The notes beneath the pieces were generated by a model. It was not told the origin of the DNA, did not search any database, and saw only the letters and a program-made list of their open reading frames with translations. This document shows, in pieces, positions 44,718 through 55,078 of a DNA stretch of 64,000 nucleotides; position 1 is the first letter of the stretch, and each line of letters begins with the position of its first letter. The stretch is from Motiliproteus sp. MSK22-1 (lineage in GTDB: Bacteria; Pseudomonadota; Gammaproteobacteria; Pseudomonadales; Balneatricaceae). A program made the translations under genes and the position numbers. The stretch spans positions 62,001 to 126,000 of the forward strand of contig NZ_MIEQ01000070.1 of the NCBI RefSeq assembly GCF_001968815.1, read 5' to 3'.

Positions 44718-46307
44718 TTAATAGAACGCTGTTTTTAGTAATTGCTCGGTATAGGGATGGGTCGGTTTTTGATAAAGATCTTCGCAGTTACCATCTTCGA
44801 CTACTTTGCCCGCTTGCATTACAACCATCCTGTGACAGAGTGCCTTAACAACCCGCAGATCATGACTGATAAACAAATAGCTGAGATTGTGGCTTTGTTG
44901 TAGTCGTAGCAGTAGCTCTATTACCTGTTGTTGGATAGTCCGGTCTAAGGAAGAGGTAGGTTCATCAAGTATCAGCAGTTTTGGCTTGAGAACCAAGGCA
45001 CGGGCAATGGCTATTCGCTGGCGTTGTCCGCCGGAGAATTCGTTTGGATATCGTGTTCTCCAGTCAGGGTTGAGTTCGACTTCCATCATGGCATTGACTA
45101 TTTTTTCTTCGCGTTCAGCTGCGGTGCCGATATCGTGGATATCCATGCCTTCGCCGATGATTTCAGCAATAGTCATTCTAGGGCTTAGTGAACCGTAGGG
45201 GTCCTGAAAAATAATTTGAATTTCTTTCCGTAGGGGTTTCGTCGCTTTTTGGTCCAGAAGGTCAATACGCAGACCTTTGTACCAAATTTCTCCGGTACTT
45301 TTTTCCAGGCTCAAGATACTTTTTCCAAGGGTCGACTTCCCTGATCCGCTTTCCCCCACAACTCCAACCGATTCTCCGGGCATTATTGCAAGAGAGATGT
45401 CATCAACTGCTTTAACGTGATCGACAGTGCGTTGAAAAAGACCCTTTTTTATCGGGAACCAGCAGCGCAGATTGTTAACTTGCAAAATAGGTTCTTCTGT
45501 GGGAGTGAATTCAGCAGGGTTTCCGTGAGGTTCGGAAGCTATCAGTTTTTGGGTGTAGGGATGCTGAGGGTTTTCAAAAACAGCCTTAGTACTCCCTTGC
45601 TCAACCAGGTCACCTTTCTCCATGACTACGACCTGATTGGCTAGTTTTCTGACAATGTGGAGATCATGGGTGATGAATAGCACAGACATGCCGATTTCTG
45701 CCTGCAGTTCTTTGATAAGGTCTAATATCTGTGCCTGGATAGTCACATCCAGCGCAGTTGTTGGTTCATCGGCAATCAATAATTTGGGTTTATTAACCAG
45801 AGCCATCGCAATCATAACACGCTGGCGCTCACCTCCGGACAGTTGGTGAGGGTAGGTATTCAGTTTCCGTTCCGGGTCACGAATTCCGACCCGCTTAAGC
45901 CAGTATAATGCCAAATCAATACATTTTTGCTGTGAAAGTCCCTGGTGTCTTTCAATCGTCTCAGAAATTTGTCTGTGGATTTTATGCAGTGGATTTAATG
46001 AGGTTAGTGGTTCCTGAAAAATAACACTGATTTCATGCCCTCTGATCTGCTGCATTCGCTTCTCTGTGGCAGAAAACAAGCTTTCGCCGTTCCACTGAAT
46101 GTCTCCTCCAAGATAGGTGAGAGGAGGCGAATTTAGCAGCCTAATTATGCTTAGAGCAGTGACGGACTTACCTGAGCCGCTTTCTCCCACAAGACCCAAA
46201 ATCTGACCTTTGTGAAGATCAAAACTAATTCTGTTGACTACCTGATTGACGGTGCCGTTCTGCTTAAATCCGAGTGTAAGGTCTTTAATACTTAGAAGAG
46301 GCTGCAT
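44718..46307 (-). CDS. yejF: Peptide ABC transporter, fused ATPase subunit
   Basis: A 529-residue tandem ATPase powering YejB/YejE. Two complete ABC cassettes: Walker A GESGSGKS near residues 40 and 318, signature SGGERQR and SGGQRQR, Walker [13 protein letters not shown] and [12 protein letters not shown]. Each has the oligopeptide-transporter C-terminal extension (HPYTQKL, HPYTEQL). It is the last gene of the yejABEF-type operon, after a 59-bp gap. The E. coli homologue imports peptides, including the antibiotic microcin C. Confidence 0.93.
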   Translation of the reverse strand: MQPLLSIKDLTLGFKQNGTVNQVVNRISFDLHKGQILGLVGESGSGKSVTALSIIRLLNSPPLTYLGGDIQWNGESLFSATEKRMQQIRGHEISVIFQEPLTSLNPLHKIHRQISETIERHQGLSQQKCIDLALYWLKRVGIRDPERKLNTYPHQLSGGERQRVMIAMALVNKPKLLIADEPTTALDVTIQAQILDLIKELQAEIGMSVLFITHDLHIVRKLANQVVVMEKGDLVEQGSTKAVFENPQHPYTQKLIASEPHGNPAEFTPTEEPILQVNNLRCWFPIKKGLFQRTVDHVKAVDDISLAIMPGESVGVVGESGSGKSTLGKSILSLEKSTGEIWYKGLRIDLLDQKATKPLRKEIQIIFQDPYGSLSPRMTIAEIIGEGMDIHDIGTAAEREEKIVNAMMEVELNPDWRTRYPNEFSGGQRQRIAIARALVLKPKLLILDEPTSSLDRTIQQQVIELLLRLQQSHNLSYLFISHDLRVVKALCHRMVVMQAGKVVEDGNCEDLYQKPTHPYTEQLLKTAFY

Positions 46308-46366
46308 ATAGATCCGTTATTCAGATGAGCTGGCAATGTTTGAGCTATTTGATAAAAGCTGGTTCA

Positions 46367-47389
46367 TCAGTATTCACTCCGAGGGTCAAAGGCATCCCGA
46401 ACAGCCTCGCCAATAAAAATAAGCAGTCCCATTAGCAGCGCGAGCACAACAAATGCAGTGATACCGAGCCATGGGGCTTGCAAATTAGCCTTGCCCTGAG
46501 CAAGCAGTTCTCCCAGCGATGGAGAGCCGGGAGGAAGGCCAAAGCCAAGAAAATCCAGAGACGTGAGAGTGACAACAGAGCCAGAAAGAGTAAAAGGCAT
46601 AAATGTCATCGTCGCTACCATGGCGTTTGGCAATATATGCTTGAACATCAGCCGGCGATCACTCATTCCCATAGCCCGAGCGGCCAGGACATATTCGAAG
46701 TTTCGACCGCGCAGAAATTCTGCCCGCACGGCACCAACGTAGCTAACCCAGGCAAATAACAAGGTGAAGCCCAATAATATCCAGAAGGTGGGCTGTATAA
46801 TACTGGCCAATATTATCAACATGAACAGAGTTGGCATGCTTGACCAGATTTCTATGAATCGCTGGAACAGCAGATCGACCCAGCCTCCATAGTAGCCCTG
46901 TATTGCCCCTGCCATCACACCAATCACGGCAGATACAATTGTTAAGGAAAAACCAAATAAAACAGAGATTCTGAATCCATAAATAACCCGAGCTAAAACA
47001 TCTCTGCCCTGATCATCAGTACCCAACCAGTTATCTGGTGAGGGAGGGCTTGGGGCGGGGCTGGGGAGGTTGTAGATTATGGTTTTAAAACTGTAGGGAA
47101 TAGGGGGCCAGATAAGCCAGCCGTTGGCTTCAATAAGTTCTTTTACATAAGGATCCCGATAGTCTGCTTCTGTTTCGAACTCTCCACCAAACTCTGTTTC
47201 AGAGTAACTTTCCAGTACAGGGAAAAAATAACTGTCATTGTATTGCACCAGCAATGGCTTGTCGTTAGCAACAAAGTCGGCAAACAGACAGATGACAAAG
47301 AGTATTGAAAAGATGATCAGTGATGCGACACCTAACCGGTGTGATTTGAATTTTTGCCAGCGGCGCAGATCTTTTTGGTTCAACTTCAT
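46367..47389 (-). CDS. yejE: Peptide ABC transporter permease YejE
   Basis: A 340-residue inner-membrane permease. N-terminal helix, a large periplasmic loop (about 45-130, including NWLGTDDQGRDVLARVIYG, the DppC/OppC-type signature), then five helices with the ATPase-contacting EAA loop RAMGMSDRRLMFKHILPN. It follows yejB by 88 bp in the operon. Confidence 0.93.
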   Translation of the reverse strand: MKLNQKDLRRWQKFKSHRLGVASLIIFSILFVICLFADFVANDKPLLVQYNDSYFFPVLESYSETEFGGEFETEADYRDPYVKELIEANGWLIWPPIPYSFKTIIYNLPSPAPSPPSPDNWLGTDDQGRDVLARVIYGFRISVLFGFSLTIVSAVIGVMAGAIQGYYGGWVDLLFQRFIEIWSSMPTLFMLIILASIIQPTFWILLGFTLLFAWVSYVGAVRAEFLRGRNFEYVLAARAMGMSDRRLMFKHILPNAMVATMTFMPFTLSGSVVTLTSLDFLGFGLPPGSPSLGELLAQGKANLQAPWLGITAFVVLALLMGLLIFIGEAVRDAFDPRSEY

Positions 47390-47477
47390 TCTATCTCAGC
47401 CATCATATTGACAATTACAGCAGTCAGAAAGTCTGCTGCTCATGGGTGCGGCTTCATTCGTTCCCCGCACTCTTGTA

Positions 47478-48560
47478 TCAGCGACTTTCGAAATCAATTC
47501 TGGGATCAACCCAGGTGTAGGTCAGGTCGGTTATCAGCGCCATGATCAAACCAAGTAAGGTAAAAATGTATAGAGTGCTGAATACCACGGGATAGTCCCG
47601 TTGAGTAATGGCTTCAAATCCTAACAGGCCAATACCCTCCAGTGAAAAGATAACCTCTATCAGTAGCGAGCCGGTAAAAAATATTGAGATAAATGCAGCA
47701 GGGAAGCCAGAAATAATTATCAGCATCGCGTTTCTAAAAACGTGCTTGTAAAGAACTTCCCTATCGGTAAGGCCCTTTGCTTTGGCTGTCATTACATACT
47801 GCTTATTGATTTCGTCCAGAAAGGAGTTTTTTGTCAATAAAGTCAGGGCGGCGAAGCCTCCTATGACACTGGCTGTTACGGGTAATGCCATGTGCCATGC
47901 ATAATCGAGTATCTTGTCCATTAGTGAAAGTTCAGACCAGTTGTCAGAAACGATCCCCCTTAATGGGAATATATCGAAATAGGTGCCTCCTGCAAAAAGG
48001 ATGACCAGTAAAATCGCGAACAAAAATCCGGGTATAGCATAAGCGATAGAAAGTATGGTGCTGGTCCAGCGGTCAAACTGATGACCATTTCGAAGTGCTT
48101 TAGAAATGCCAAGAGGTATAGATATAAGATAAATCAGCAATGTGGACCAAAGTCCCAGTGAAATCGATACAGGCATTCGTTCTATAATAAGGTCTATCAC
48201 CGAGCCACTTTTAAATAAGCTGTCACCGAAGTCAAAAGTCAGGTATTCGATGATCATATTCCAGTATCGTTCCGACAAAGGTTTGTCAAAGCCAAAGCGC
48301 TTTTCAATATCAGCAATGACTTCCGGATCGAGCCCACGAGCTCCGCGATAGCCGCTATCGTTGGACTCTTCGGTTTGCACTTCAGCCTTATTGGCGTTGG
48401 TGACTCGATCTAAAACTTCTCCTTCAAGCCCCATTGCCTGGGCCATTGCCTGCTCGACAGGGCCACCGGGAGCTGTTTGTATGATGAAGAAATTGATTGT
48501 GATGATGATCCACAGGGTTGGGATCATAAGCAATAATCTGCGAACTACGTAGGCTGCCAT
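47478..48560 (-). CDS. yejB: Peptide ABC transporter permease YejB
   Basis: A 360-residue permease of the DppB/OppB type: first helix [20 protein letters not shown], periplasmic insert with charged residues (about 45-95) typical of YejB, then the transporter domain with the EAA loop [20 protein letters not shown]. It starts 3 bases after the yejA stop, so the two are tightly coupled. Confidence 0.93.
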   Translation of the reverse strand: MAAYVVRRLLLMIPTLWIIITINFFIIQTAPGGPVEQAMAQAMGLEGEVLDRVTNANKAEVQTEESNDSGYRGARGLDPEVIADIEKRFGFDKPLSERYWNMIIEYLTFDFGDSLFKSGSVIDLIIERMPVSISLGLWSTLLIYLISIPLGISKALRNGHQFDRWTSTILSIAYAIPGFLFAILLVILFAGGTYFDIFPLRGIVSDNWSELSLMDKILDYAWHMALPVTASVIGGFAALTLLTKNSFLDEINKQYVMTAKAKGLTDREVLYKHVFRNAMLIIISGFPAAFISIFFTGSLLIEVIFSLEGIGLLGFEAITQRDYPVVFSTLYIFTLLGLIMALITDLTYTWVDPRIDFESR

Positions 48561-48563
48561 TGA

Positions 48564-50363
48564 TTATTGGTCCGCTCCAGGCTTTTTGTTGTTTTGCCAC
48601 CAGGTATCTATTCCCAGAGAGTACAGCGGTCTGGACTCCGGTCGGCTAAACTTATCCCAATAGGCTATACGGAACGCGCTAAGATGCCACTGCGGAATGA
48701 TATAAAAGTTCCATAACAGTGTGCGATCAAGCGCTCGTCCATAAGCTTGCAGTTTTCTGGGGTTTTCCTGGTGGGTGTTTATACCATCAATCAGGGCGTC
48801 GATAGCAGGATCTGTCACGTTGGCGATATTCCAGGTGGAATCCACAAAGTCAGAGCGCCAGATTATTTTAAGACTGGATGATGGGTATGGGTTAGCGCTA
48901 TAGCGAAATGAAACCATATCGAAATCGTGTTCACGAACGCGATTGATAAACTGGGTACTGTCAACCTGACGAAGGTTTAGGGTGATGCCTATTTTAGCCA
49001 GGTTGCTCTTAAAGGGGGCGGCAATCCGCTCTGTCAACGGGCGGTAAGAAAGCAGTTCGAACTCAAAGGGTTTCCCTGTCTTGCTATTAACCAGTTTGCG
49101 GTCTTTAAGTTCCCAACCTGCACTCTTAAGTAAACGAAGAGCCTGGCGCATGTTATTTCGGATGTTTCCGTCGCCCTTGGTTGTTGGTAATTTAAACTCC
49201 TTGGTAAAAACCTGCTCCGGAATCTTTCCTTTAAGCGGGGTCAGGATTTCAAGTTCATCATCGTCTGGCAGGCCTGTTGCGGCAAATTCAGTGTTGGTAA
49301 AATAACTCTCGGTTCTTGTGTATTGATTGTAAAACAGAGCCTTATTCATCCATTCAAAGTCAATCATATAAGCTAAGGCTTCACGAACACGCTGGTCTGA
49401 AAACTGAGGGCGTTTTGAATTAAAGATAAAACCATCAGTCCGTTGTGGAATACTGTGAGGAAGCTGTTCTTTCAAAACCTTTTTATCGGTAAAGGCGGGG
49501 AAGTCGTATGCGGTGGCCCAGTTTTTGGCCTCGCTTTCTTGCCAAAAATCAAACTCTCCGGATTTAAAGGCTTCGAATGCCACGATAGCGTCTCGATAAT
49601 AATCATATCGAATATATTTGAAGTTATTCCGGCCTTTGTTGACGGGTAAGTCCTTGGCCCAGTAATTATCTAAGTGCTCATAGATTATATACTGGCCAAA
49701 TTTATAATCTTTAACGGTTATGCCGCTGCTGCCAATAGGAATTTCTTTTAGTGGTTCCTTAAAGTTACGGGATTCCCAGTAATGTTGGGGCAAGATGGTC
49801 AAGGTAAACAATGACAGCATTTGCTCCTTATTTGCACCTTCCAATGAGAACTTAACCTGATGTCGACTTAAGACTTCGACGTCTTTGACGAATGAATAAT
49901 AGCGCTTAAATTGGACGACACCTTCAGTTGAGAATTTCTCGAAAGTGAACTTCACATCATCAGCTGTAATAGGGGTTTGATCTTGAAATCTGGCATCGGG
50001 ATTAAGACTGAAGGTAACAAAAGAATAATCGTCTGCAAAATCAACCTTTTCTGCAATGAGTGGATAGTAAACTCCAATCTCATCGTCGGATGTCACAAAA
50101 AGGGTATCGTACAGCTGATCAGAGGCTGTCGCTGCATCACCACGTTGAGCGAAACGATTAAAGTTATCAAAGGTCCCTATGGAATGCAGGCGTAAAGTCC
50201 CCCCTTTGGGGGCGTCGGGGTTTACGTAGTCAAAGTTTTGAAAATCTGGTTGGTATTTTGGTGTGCCTCTCAAGGCGACCGCGTGGGCGCTAATAACCTC
50301 AGGTGAAGCCCAGACAGGATATACGGCTAAAGCTAACAAAAAAGTAACTATGATACGTGGCAT
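48564..50363 (-). CDS. yejA: Peptide ABC transporter, periplasmic binding protein
   Basis: A 599-residue family 5 (SBP_bac_5) oligopeptide-binding protein. The ATG at 50363, with AAGG 8 bases upstream, gives a clean signal peptide (RIIVTFLLALAVYPVWAS); the open frame starts 12 codons earlier. Typical blocks: YVNPDAPKGGTLRLHSIGTFDNFN and REALAYMIDFEWMN. As first gene it leads yejA-yejB-yejE-yejF. The substrate is likely short peptides. A promoter was not identified in the 362-bp upstream gap. Confidence 0.92.
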   Translation of the reverse strand: MPRIIVTFLLALAVYPVWASPEVISAHAVALRGTPKYQPDFQNFDYVNPDAPKGGTLRLHSIGTFDNFNRFAQRGDAATASDQLYDTLFVTSDDEIGVYYPLIAEKVDFADDYSFVTFSLNPDARFQDQTPITADDVKFTFEKFSTEGVVQFKRYYSFVKDVEVLSRHQVKFSLEGANKEQMLSLFTLTILPQHYWESRNFKEPLKEIPIGSSGITVKDYKFGQYIIYEHLDNYWAKDLPVNKGRNNFKYIRYDYYRDAIVAFEAFKSGEFDFWQESEAKNWATAYDFPAFTDKKVLKEQLPHSIPQRTDGFIFNSKRPQFSDQRVREALAYMIDFEWMNKALFYNQYTRTESYFTNTEFAATGLPDDDELEILTPLKGKIPEQVFTKEFKLPTTKGDGNIRNNMRQALRLLKSAGWELKDRKLVNSKTGKPFEFELLSYRPLTERIAAPFKSNLAKIGITLNLRQVDSTQFINRVREHDFDMVSFRYSANPYPSSSLKIIWRSDFVDSTWNIANVTDPAIDALIDGINTHQENPRKLQAYGRALDRTLLWNFYIIPQWHLSAFRIAYWDKFSRPESRPLYSLGIDTWWQNNKKPGADQ

Positions 50364-50725
50364 AGAGAAGCCTTTCTCAAGTAACTGGTTGAAAATCATA
50401 ATGCCTTTATATTACCAGCGTAATAGTAGCAGCATAATTCTAATGTACAATTGCTAAGGTGTTCTTATCCTATGTCTATAGAAACTGTGCTTAACAGCGA
50501 TTCTCTGAAGGATCCTTTATTCTTCTGAGGGAGTCACATGAATACTTTGTGCTGATCTTTTTGAAGCTTCTTACTGTCTGGCTTTTTGAGTCTGGCTTTT
50601 CCTTGATCGCATTCAGGGTCTAACGCCAGTTGCAGAAGCTCAGTGATTAGGTAGGGAAACCAGGAATAGGTTCCCCGTATGCTGTTGAAAAAGTATAGTT
50701 TTGTTAACCATCCGGACTATCAGGT
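50364..50725 (-). other. 362-bp region between mltD and yejA
   Basis: No gene recognised. It should hold the yejA promoter. An imperfect hairpin near 50653-50675 (GGGAAACC/GGTTCCCC) may terminate mltD. A five-codon ORF at 50538 with a good GAGGGAG site is on the other strand and is probably chance. Confidence 0.4.
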
Positions 50726-52471
50726 TTAACGGGATTTAGTCACATCAACATAGAGCGTCAGTCGTTGACCCGGTTGTAGATATTTAGACGACTTTAAAGT
50801 ATTCCAGCGTTTGATGTCCTTTATCTTTATATTAAAGCGGCTGGCTATGCGTGAAAGTGAATCCCCGCTACGGACTCGATAGCCGATTTTACGAACAATA
50901 TTTCGGCCGTCTTTTTCCTTCGACTCTGTGTTTTGCCAGATCGAGAGTTGCTTTCCGATTCGTAGAGGGTCTCCCGGAGCCATCTGGTTCCAGCTTGCCA
51001 GTTCTCGAACACTCACTCCAAATCGACGGGAAATTGTCCAAAAGCTGTCACCACTTTGAACAGTGTAGTTTTGCTTTTGCCTTCCTGATCGAAGCGCAAT
51101 TCGTTTGCTCTTCTTCTGTTGTCGCTGATTGCTGCTGAGGGCATAGGCTTTTGGATCAGCGGAAGCCGTCGGGATCAATAGAACTTGTCCTGCTCGAATC
51201 AAGCTGCCACGCAGGTTGTTGGCCGTCCGAAGGCTATCAATCGTTGTATTGTTTTTCTTTGCTATGGATATCAGGCTATCACCGGAACGGACCTTATAAC
51301 GGTTCCAGCTTACTCGTTTGTTCTTTGGGAGTTGGGCCAGTTTGGTTTTGAAGATGTCAGCCTGTTCTGACGGTATCAGAAGCTGATGTGGTCCGTTGGG
51401 ATCTGTTGCCCACTGATTGAATCCAGGGTTCAACAGATAAAGCTCGTCGACGGAAATCTGTGCTAATTCTGCAGCCTGGGCCAGATCAATCTGTGCATGG
51501 GTCTCGACCGCAGTAAAGTAAGGGCGATCAGGAATCGGTTTCAGTGTCACACCGTAGGTTTCGGGCGAGCTGAATATCTTAGCCAGCGCAATCAGCTTTG
51601 GGACATAAGCGCTGGTTTCTTTGGGTAATCGCAATGACCAAAAATCGGTGGCTTTGTTGGCCTTCCTGTTTTTGCGCATAGCCTTGGATACAGTGCCTCC
51701 TCCAGCGTTGTAACCTGCAAGGGCCAGCTGCCAATCCCCGTCAAAGCGTTTGTTCAACTGCGTAAGGTAGGTCAGAGCTGCATCAGTTGAAGCCTGAATA
51801 TCTCTACGTCCGTCATACCACCAGCTTTTCTTGAGGCCAAAATGTTTAGCGGTACCTGGGATGAATTGCCACGGGCCGGCTGCCCGGCCATGAGAGTAAG
51901 CGAAAGGGTCGTAGGCGCTTTCTATAATGGGTAGCAGGGCGATCTCTGCGGGGATGCCTCGCTCAATAACCTGATGGATGACGTAATAATAGTAGCGCTC
52001 GGCTCGTGCTGTAACTCGTGCAAGATAGCGCGGATGTTTTGTGTACAATTTAATCTGCGCATCAATCCTTGGATCCTCAATGTCCAGATTGAGACCAAAA
52101 TGCTCACGGGTCAGTTGCCAGAGATCGGAGGAAGGAGGTGTCTGTTTTATATGGCCATGGCTGCCGGCTGATGACTCTGCAATGGCCGGTGCTGATAGGG
52201 TTGAATCCGGCTGCTTCCCAGGATCAGTTTCCAACGTTGGATCTGTTTGTGCATCTTCAAATACAAATGGCGTTCGAGCTGTGTCCCTCAGAGAAAACAA
52301 TCGATCGTTTTCGTTATCAGAGGAATCAGGTAGTCTGTCTGGAGATTGCTTGGCAGTCTGGGTTGTCGGAGAAGGGGTCGTAGGAACTTCTGAAAGGCTT
52401 TGACAGCCTGCCAGCAGAATAGCAAAGGTGATAGTGGCAAATGACTTGCCGAAATCGGAGGCGTTATCCAT
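50726..52471 (-). CDS. mltD: Membrane-bound lytic murein transglycosylase D
   Basis: Outer-membrane lipoprotein cleaving the glycan strands of peptidoglycan. From the ATG at 52471 it has a signal ending in lipobox LLAGC (Cys23); an ATG at 52498 and the frame up to 52564 are alternatives. The SLT domain carries the catalytic Glu in PIIESAYDP and the sequences GPWQFIPGTA and ALAGYNAGGG. Three LysM repeats follow (RSGDSLISIAKK, QSGDSFWTISRR, RSGDSLSRIASR), binding peptidoglycan. It sits next to gloB as in many gammaproteobacteria. Confidence 0.93.
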   Translation of the reverse strand: MDNASDFGKSFATITFAILLAGCQSLSEVPTTPSPTTQTAKQSPDRLPDSSDNENDRLFSLRDTARTPFVFEDAQTDPTLETDPGKQPDSTLSAPAIAESSAGSHGHIKQTPPSSDLWQLTREHFGLNLDIEDPRIDAQIKLYTKHPRYLARVTARAERYYYYVIHQVIERGIPAEIALLPIIESAYDPFAYSHGRAAGPWQFIPGTAKHFGLKKSWWYDGRRDIQASTDAALTYLTQLNKRFDGDWQLALAGYNAGGGTVSKAMRKNRKANKATDFWSLRLPKETSAYVPKLIALAKIFSSPETYGVTLKPIPDRPYFTAVETHAQIDLAQAAELAQISVDELYLLNPGFNQWATDPNGPHQLLIPSEQADIFKTKLAQLPKNKRVSWNRYKVRSGDSLISIAKKNNTTIDSLRTANNLRGSLIRAGQVLLIPTASADPKAYALSSNQRQQKKSKRIALRSGRQKQNYTVQSGDSFWTISRRFGVSVRELASWNQMAPGDPLRIGKQLSIWQNTESKEKDGRNIVRKIGYRVRSGDSLSRIASRFNIKIKDIKRWNTLKSSKYLQPGQRLTLYVDVTKSR

Positions 52472-52644
52472 AGCCAGAACCGCTTTAGTTTTCTGCATAG
52501 TGGCCGCCAAACTCCCAGGATGGAAATGCATTCGGAAAGCTGAGCACCGAAATTCCAAAAGCACAAGATTCTAGGCGGCCATGAAGAAGAGGTCAAGTAT
52601 TGTTGTGCAGGCCCGGCACATTATGCCTTCCTTAAAAGCTGGAC

Positions 52645-53454
52645 TTATCCCCTAAACTCATCTTTCCATTGACGAATGACGGCAAAAACTTCCTGTTCGT
52701 TGTTTAAGGTTCGTCCGGCATGATGGTTCGCCGCCAGTTGAACGCTTTCCGACGCCGTTCTCAAAAATGGATTGATTAGTTTTTCCTGCTGAATATTGGT
52801 TGGGATGGTCGGAATGCGTTGTTCCCGGAGTGATTTACAACGATTTATGGTTGCTTGAACTGCTTCGTTCTGCGGCTCCACCGCTTTAGCAAAGGCCAGA
52901 TTGGCCATCGAGTATTCGTGTGTACAGTATACTTCCGTATTATCCGGCAGCTGTTTGAAAAAGCGCATGGCAGCCATCATCTGCTTGGCACTGCCTTCAA
53001 AAAGCCGGCCACAGCCCGCAAGAAAGAGCGTATCACCGCAGAACAGTTGTGGTTTATGCGCTTGGGGTACGGCCTGTTCCGCCTGTGTTCCATCGTAATA
53101 ATAACAAATGTGGTCCAGCGTATGTCCTGGTACTGCTTTGACAGAAAGTGAATGGCCCAGAACTTTACAGCTGTCGCCGTCCTTTAGCGGATGAGTGATT
53201 CCGGCATAGGGGGACTCAGAGGGTCCATAGACCGGGATGTCTGAGAATTTTCTCAACGTATCTACGCCGCCTGTATGATCAGCATGGTGGTGGGTGATAA
53301 GTATTCCTTCGAGCTTGAGATCGTTTTCTTTTAGCTTCTCAAGCACCGGCGTTGCGTCACCCGGGTCGATAACAAACACTTTGTTATTGTCTGCAATGCT
53401 AAGCATCCATATATAGTTATCCTGGAAAGCAGGAATTGCGTTGACTGTAAGCAT
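52645..53454 (-). CDS. gloB: Hydroxyacylglutathione hydrolase (glyoxalase II)
   Basis: Metallo-beta-lactamase-fold enzyme hydrolysing S-lactoylglutathione in methylglyoxal detoxification. The metal site THHHADHTGG is intact at about 53-62; further ligands lie in PGHTLDH and FCGDTLF, and CTHEYS is the substrate-side histidine. Length 269 residues, normal. It is divergent from the methyltransferase gene and next to mltD, the conserved arrangement. Confidence 0.95.
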   Translation of the reverse strand: MLTVNAIPAFQDNYIWMLSIADNNKVFVIDPGDATPVLEKLKENDLKLEGILITHHHADHTGGVDTLRKFSDIPVYGPSESPYAGITHPLKDGDSCKVLGHSLSVKAVPGHTLDHICYYYDGTQAEQAVPQAHKPQLFCGDTLFLAGCGRLFEGSAKQMMAAMRFFKQLPDNTEVYCTHEYSMANLAFAKAVEPQNEAVQATINRCKSLREQRIPTIPTNIQQEKLINPFLRTASESVQLAANHHAGRTLNNEQEVFAVIRQWKDEFRG

Positions 53455-53693
53455 CGAGTTTTCCTTCTGGGTCCTTTATGTAATGCAAAATACCCTATAC
53501 TATCCGGGCTTGGTTATCATTCTGAATAACTCGGTGAGTTTCAGAGACCTTGCTGTTCCAAAGGATAATTCAGTGACACCCGTATTGGCCAGGAGTTTGT
53601 CGGACAAATGCTATTTTAGATTTGCCGCGGTTTCTCTCAGTAAGGATCATTTGGCCTGGGTGGCTGCTGTGCCTATTGTTATAGACTGACAGG

Positions 53694-54518
53694 ATGGTTT
53701 ATGCAGTGAACGGGAATACAAATCTACTACCTTTAACAGAAATGATGGAAGATATCCGGGATTGGTTTTCCAGTGATCTCGGTGAGCAGCTTTTAACCGC
53801 AGAACAGGAAGTGCTGGATAAGTTAGTAGGAGGCGTGTTCGGCTATCATTTGCTTCAGATCGGACTTGTCCCTCGATTACAACTGCTTCGACAGTCCAGT
53901 GCCAGCCATAAGTTTGAGATGTTGCCATCCGTTAATCTGGGTATGTCTGAGGCTGGTGTTGTTGGCAACGCCAGCGAATTGCCATTTGCCAGTGAGTGCA
54001 TTGATGCGGTGATGCTTCATCATGCTCTGGATTTTGCCCAGAGTCCCCATCAGGTTTTGCGAGAGGCCGCCAGAGTGCTTCGCCCAGGTGGTAAGTTAGT
54101 CGTGGTTGGTTTTAACCCGGCAAGCTTCTGGGGAGCCTATAAACAGATATCCAGTCGTAATAAGGATATTCCCTGGTGTTCGCATTTTATTCGCCAGCGA
54201 CGATTGCATGATTGGTTGACTTTGCTTGAGCTAAAGCAGGAAACCACTGTGTCCGGATTCTATCGACCGCCTTTTAAAAGCCAGAAGTGGATGCGAAAGT
54301 TAGAATTTATGGAGCGCTGGGGAGCTGCTTACCGGGTGGCCAACGGCGCTTTTTTTGTAGTCATTGCAACCAAGGAGTCGGTGACCTTAACGCCGGTAGG
54401 AATGAATTGGCGACGTCGGTTGGTGTTCCCGTTGATACACAAGCCTCTGCAACAGGCGGGTCGAAAGTCATCCGGAGAGATCAAGAGTGTTCTGGATACG
54501 CCTGAAATTGACGACTGA
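53694..54518 (+). CDS. SAM-dependent methyltransferase of the gloB-rnhA neighbourhood
   Basis: A 274-residue class I methyltransferase: NASELPFASECIDAVMLHHALDF (motif II/III region) and REAARVLRPGGKLVVVGFNP are typical of the Methyltransf_11 family. The glycine-rich SAM loop near residue 60 is poorly conserved (LQIGLVPRLQLL). This gene normally stands between gloB and rnhA in gammaproteobacteria and its substrate is unknown. The start is uncertain: ATG 53694 overlaps its own AGGA, and GTG 53706 is possible. Here the oad genes follow instead of rnhA. Confidence 0.8.
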   Translation: MVYAVNGNTNLLPLTEMMEDIRDWFSSDLGEQLLTAEQEVLDKLVGGVFGYHLLQIGLVPRLQLLRQSSASHKFEMLPSVNLGMSEAGVVGNASELPFASECIDAVMLHHALDFAQSPHQVLREAARVLRPGGKLVVVGFNPASFWGAYKQISSRNKDIPWCSHFIRQRRLHDWLTLLELKQETTVSGFYRPPFKSQKWMRKLEFMERWGAAYRVANGAFFVVIATKESVTLTPVGMNWRRRLVFPLIHKPLQQAGRKSSGEIKSVLDTPEIDD

Positions 54519-54523
54519 GTATC

Positions 54524-54582
54524 GTTTGTTGCAGCTATTTACCGGCTGCAACGAACAGTTAACCGGCTGCAACGAACAGTGA
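54524..54582 (+). repeat. 21-bp tandem duplication with inverted copy
   Basis: ACCGGCTGCAACGAACAGT-(T/G)A occurs twice in tandem (54541-54561, 54562-54582). An inverted partner GTTTGTTGCAGC at 54524-54535 can pair with either copy, giving two mutually exclusive 12-bp stems right after the methyltransferase stop. Confidence 0.75.
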
Positions 54583-54605
54583 AATTAGGATTTCATCCGA
54601 CCAGT

Positions 54606-54641
54606 GATATGTATCATAAGTAAAAGCTTATGGTATCTATC
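54606..54641. promoter_or_regulatory. Candidate operator upstream of the oad operon
   Basis: Inverted repeat of 15-base arms with 12 matches: GATATGTATCATAAG (54606-54620), loop TAAAAG, CTTATGGTATCTATC (54627-54641), 137 bp before oadG. The size suits a LysR-type or other dimeric regulator. Confidence 0.45.
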
Positions 54642-54777
54642 AATAATATTAATTATGTTTTATGAATAAGGCAGGTTATCGTAGTTCGCCTGTTTAAGTG
54701 GTTCATTTTTCGTCGGCTTTAGGTAACGAAAAGTGGAAGTTGAAATTGCAGATTAATATATGCACGGAGTATCTTTG

Positions 54778-55038
54778 ATGGCTTCTTCAGATTTGGTTAC
54801 TGAAGGCGTTACGCTGATGGTGTTTGGTATGGGGTTCGTTTTTGTATTCCTTACCTTACTTGTGCTCGTTACAAACCTGATGTCCAAGGTTGTGACCAAG
54901 TATGCACCTGACGTTCAGCCTCAACCTGCGGCTTCAAAGGCAATACCTGCGGCAGCCGGGCCGACAACAGATCAAAGCCAGATTACGGCTGTGATCACCG
55001 CAGCGATTCACCAGTATCGCGCTCAACATAAGAAATAA
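54778..55038 (+). CDS. oadG: Oxaloacetate decarboxylase gamma subunit
   Basis: Small membrane anchor of the Na+-pumping oxaloacetate decarboxylase. From the ATG at 54778 (GGAG 8 bases upstream; ATG 54760 also open) it is 86 residues: one N-terminal membrane helix (about 13-36, GVTLMVFGMGFVFVFLTLLVL), then an Ala/Pro-rich linker and a C-terminal helix. The terminal His and charged residues probably bind zinc and the alpha subunit, as in characterised OadG. First gene of oadGAB. Confidence 0.85.
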   Translation: MASSDLVTEGVTLMVFGMGFVFVFLTLLVLVTNLMSKVVTKYAPDVQPQPAASKAIPAAAGPTTDQSQITAVITAAIHQYRAQHKK

Positions 55039-55078
55039 AAAATTATAATTCGCTTTGAGATGATGAAGGCAAATCACC

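Noticed and set aside
50538-50555. Five-codon ORF with a good ribosome-binding site (possible leader peptide)
   Set aside because: Opposite in direction to the flanking genes yejA and mltD, so it leads to no gene; no attenuator structure follows.
53441-53689. 82-codon ORF between gloB and the methyltransferase gene
   Set aside because: Starts inside gloB on the opposite strand and covers the shared promoter region; no recognisable domain.
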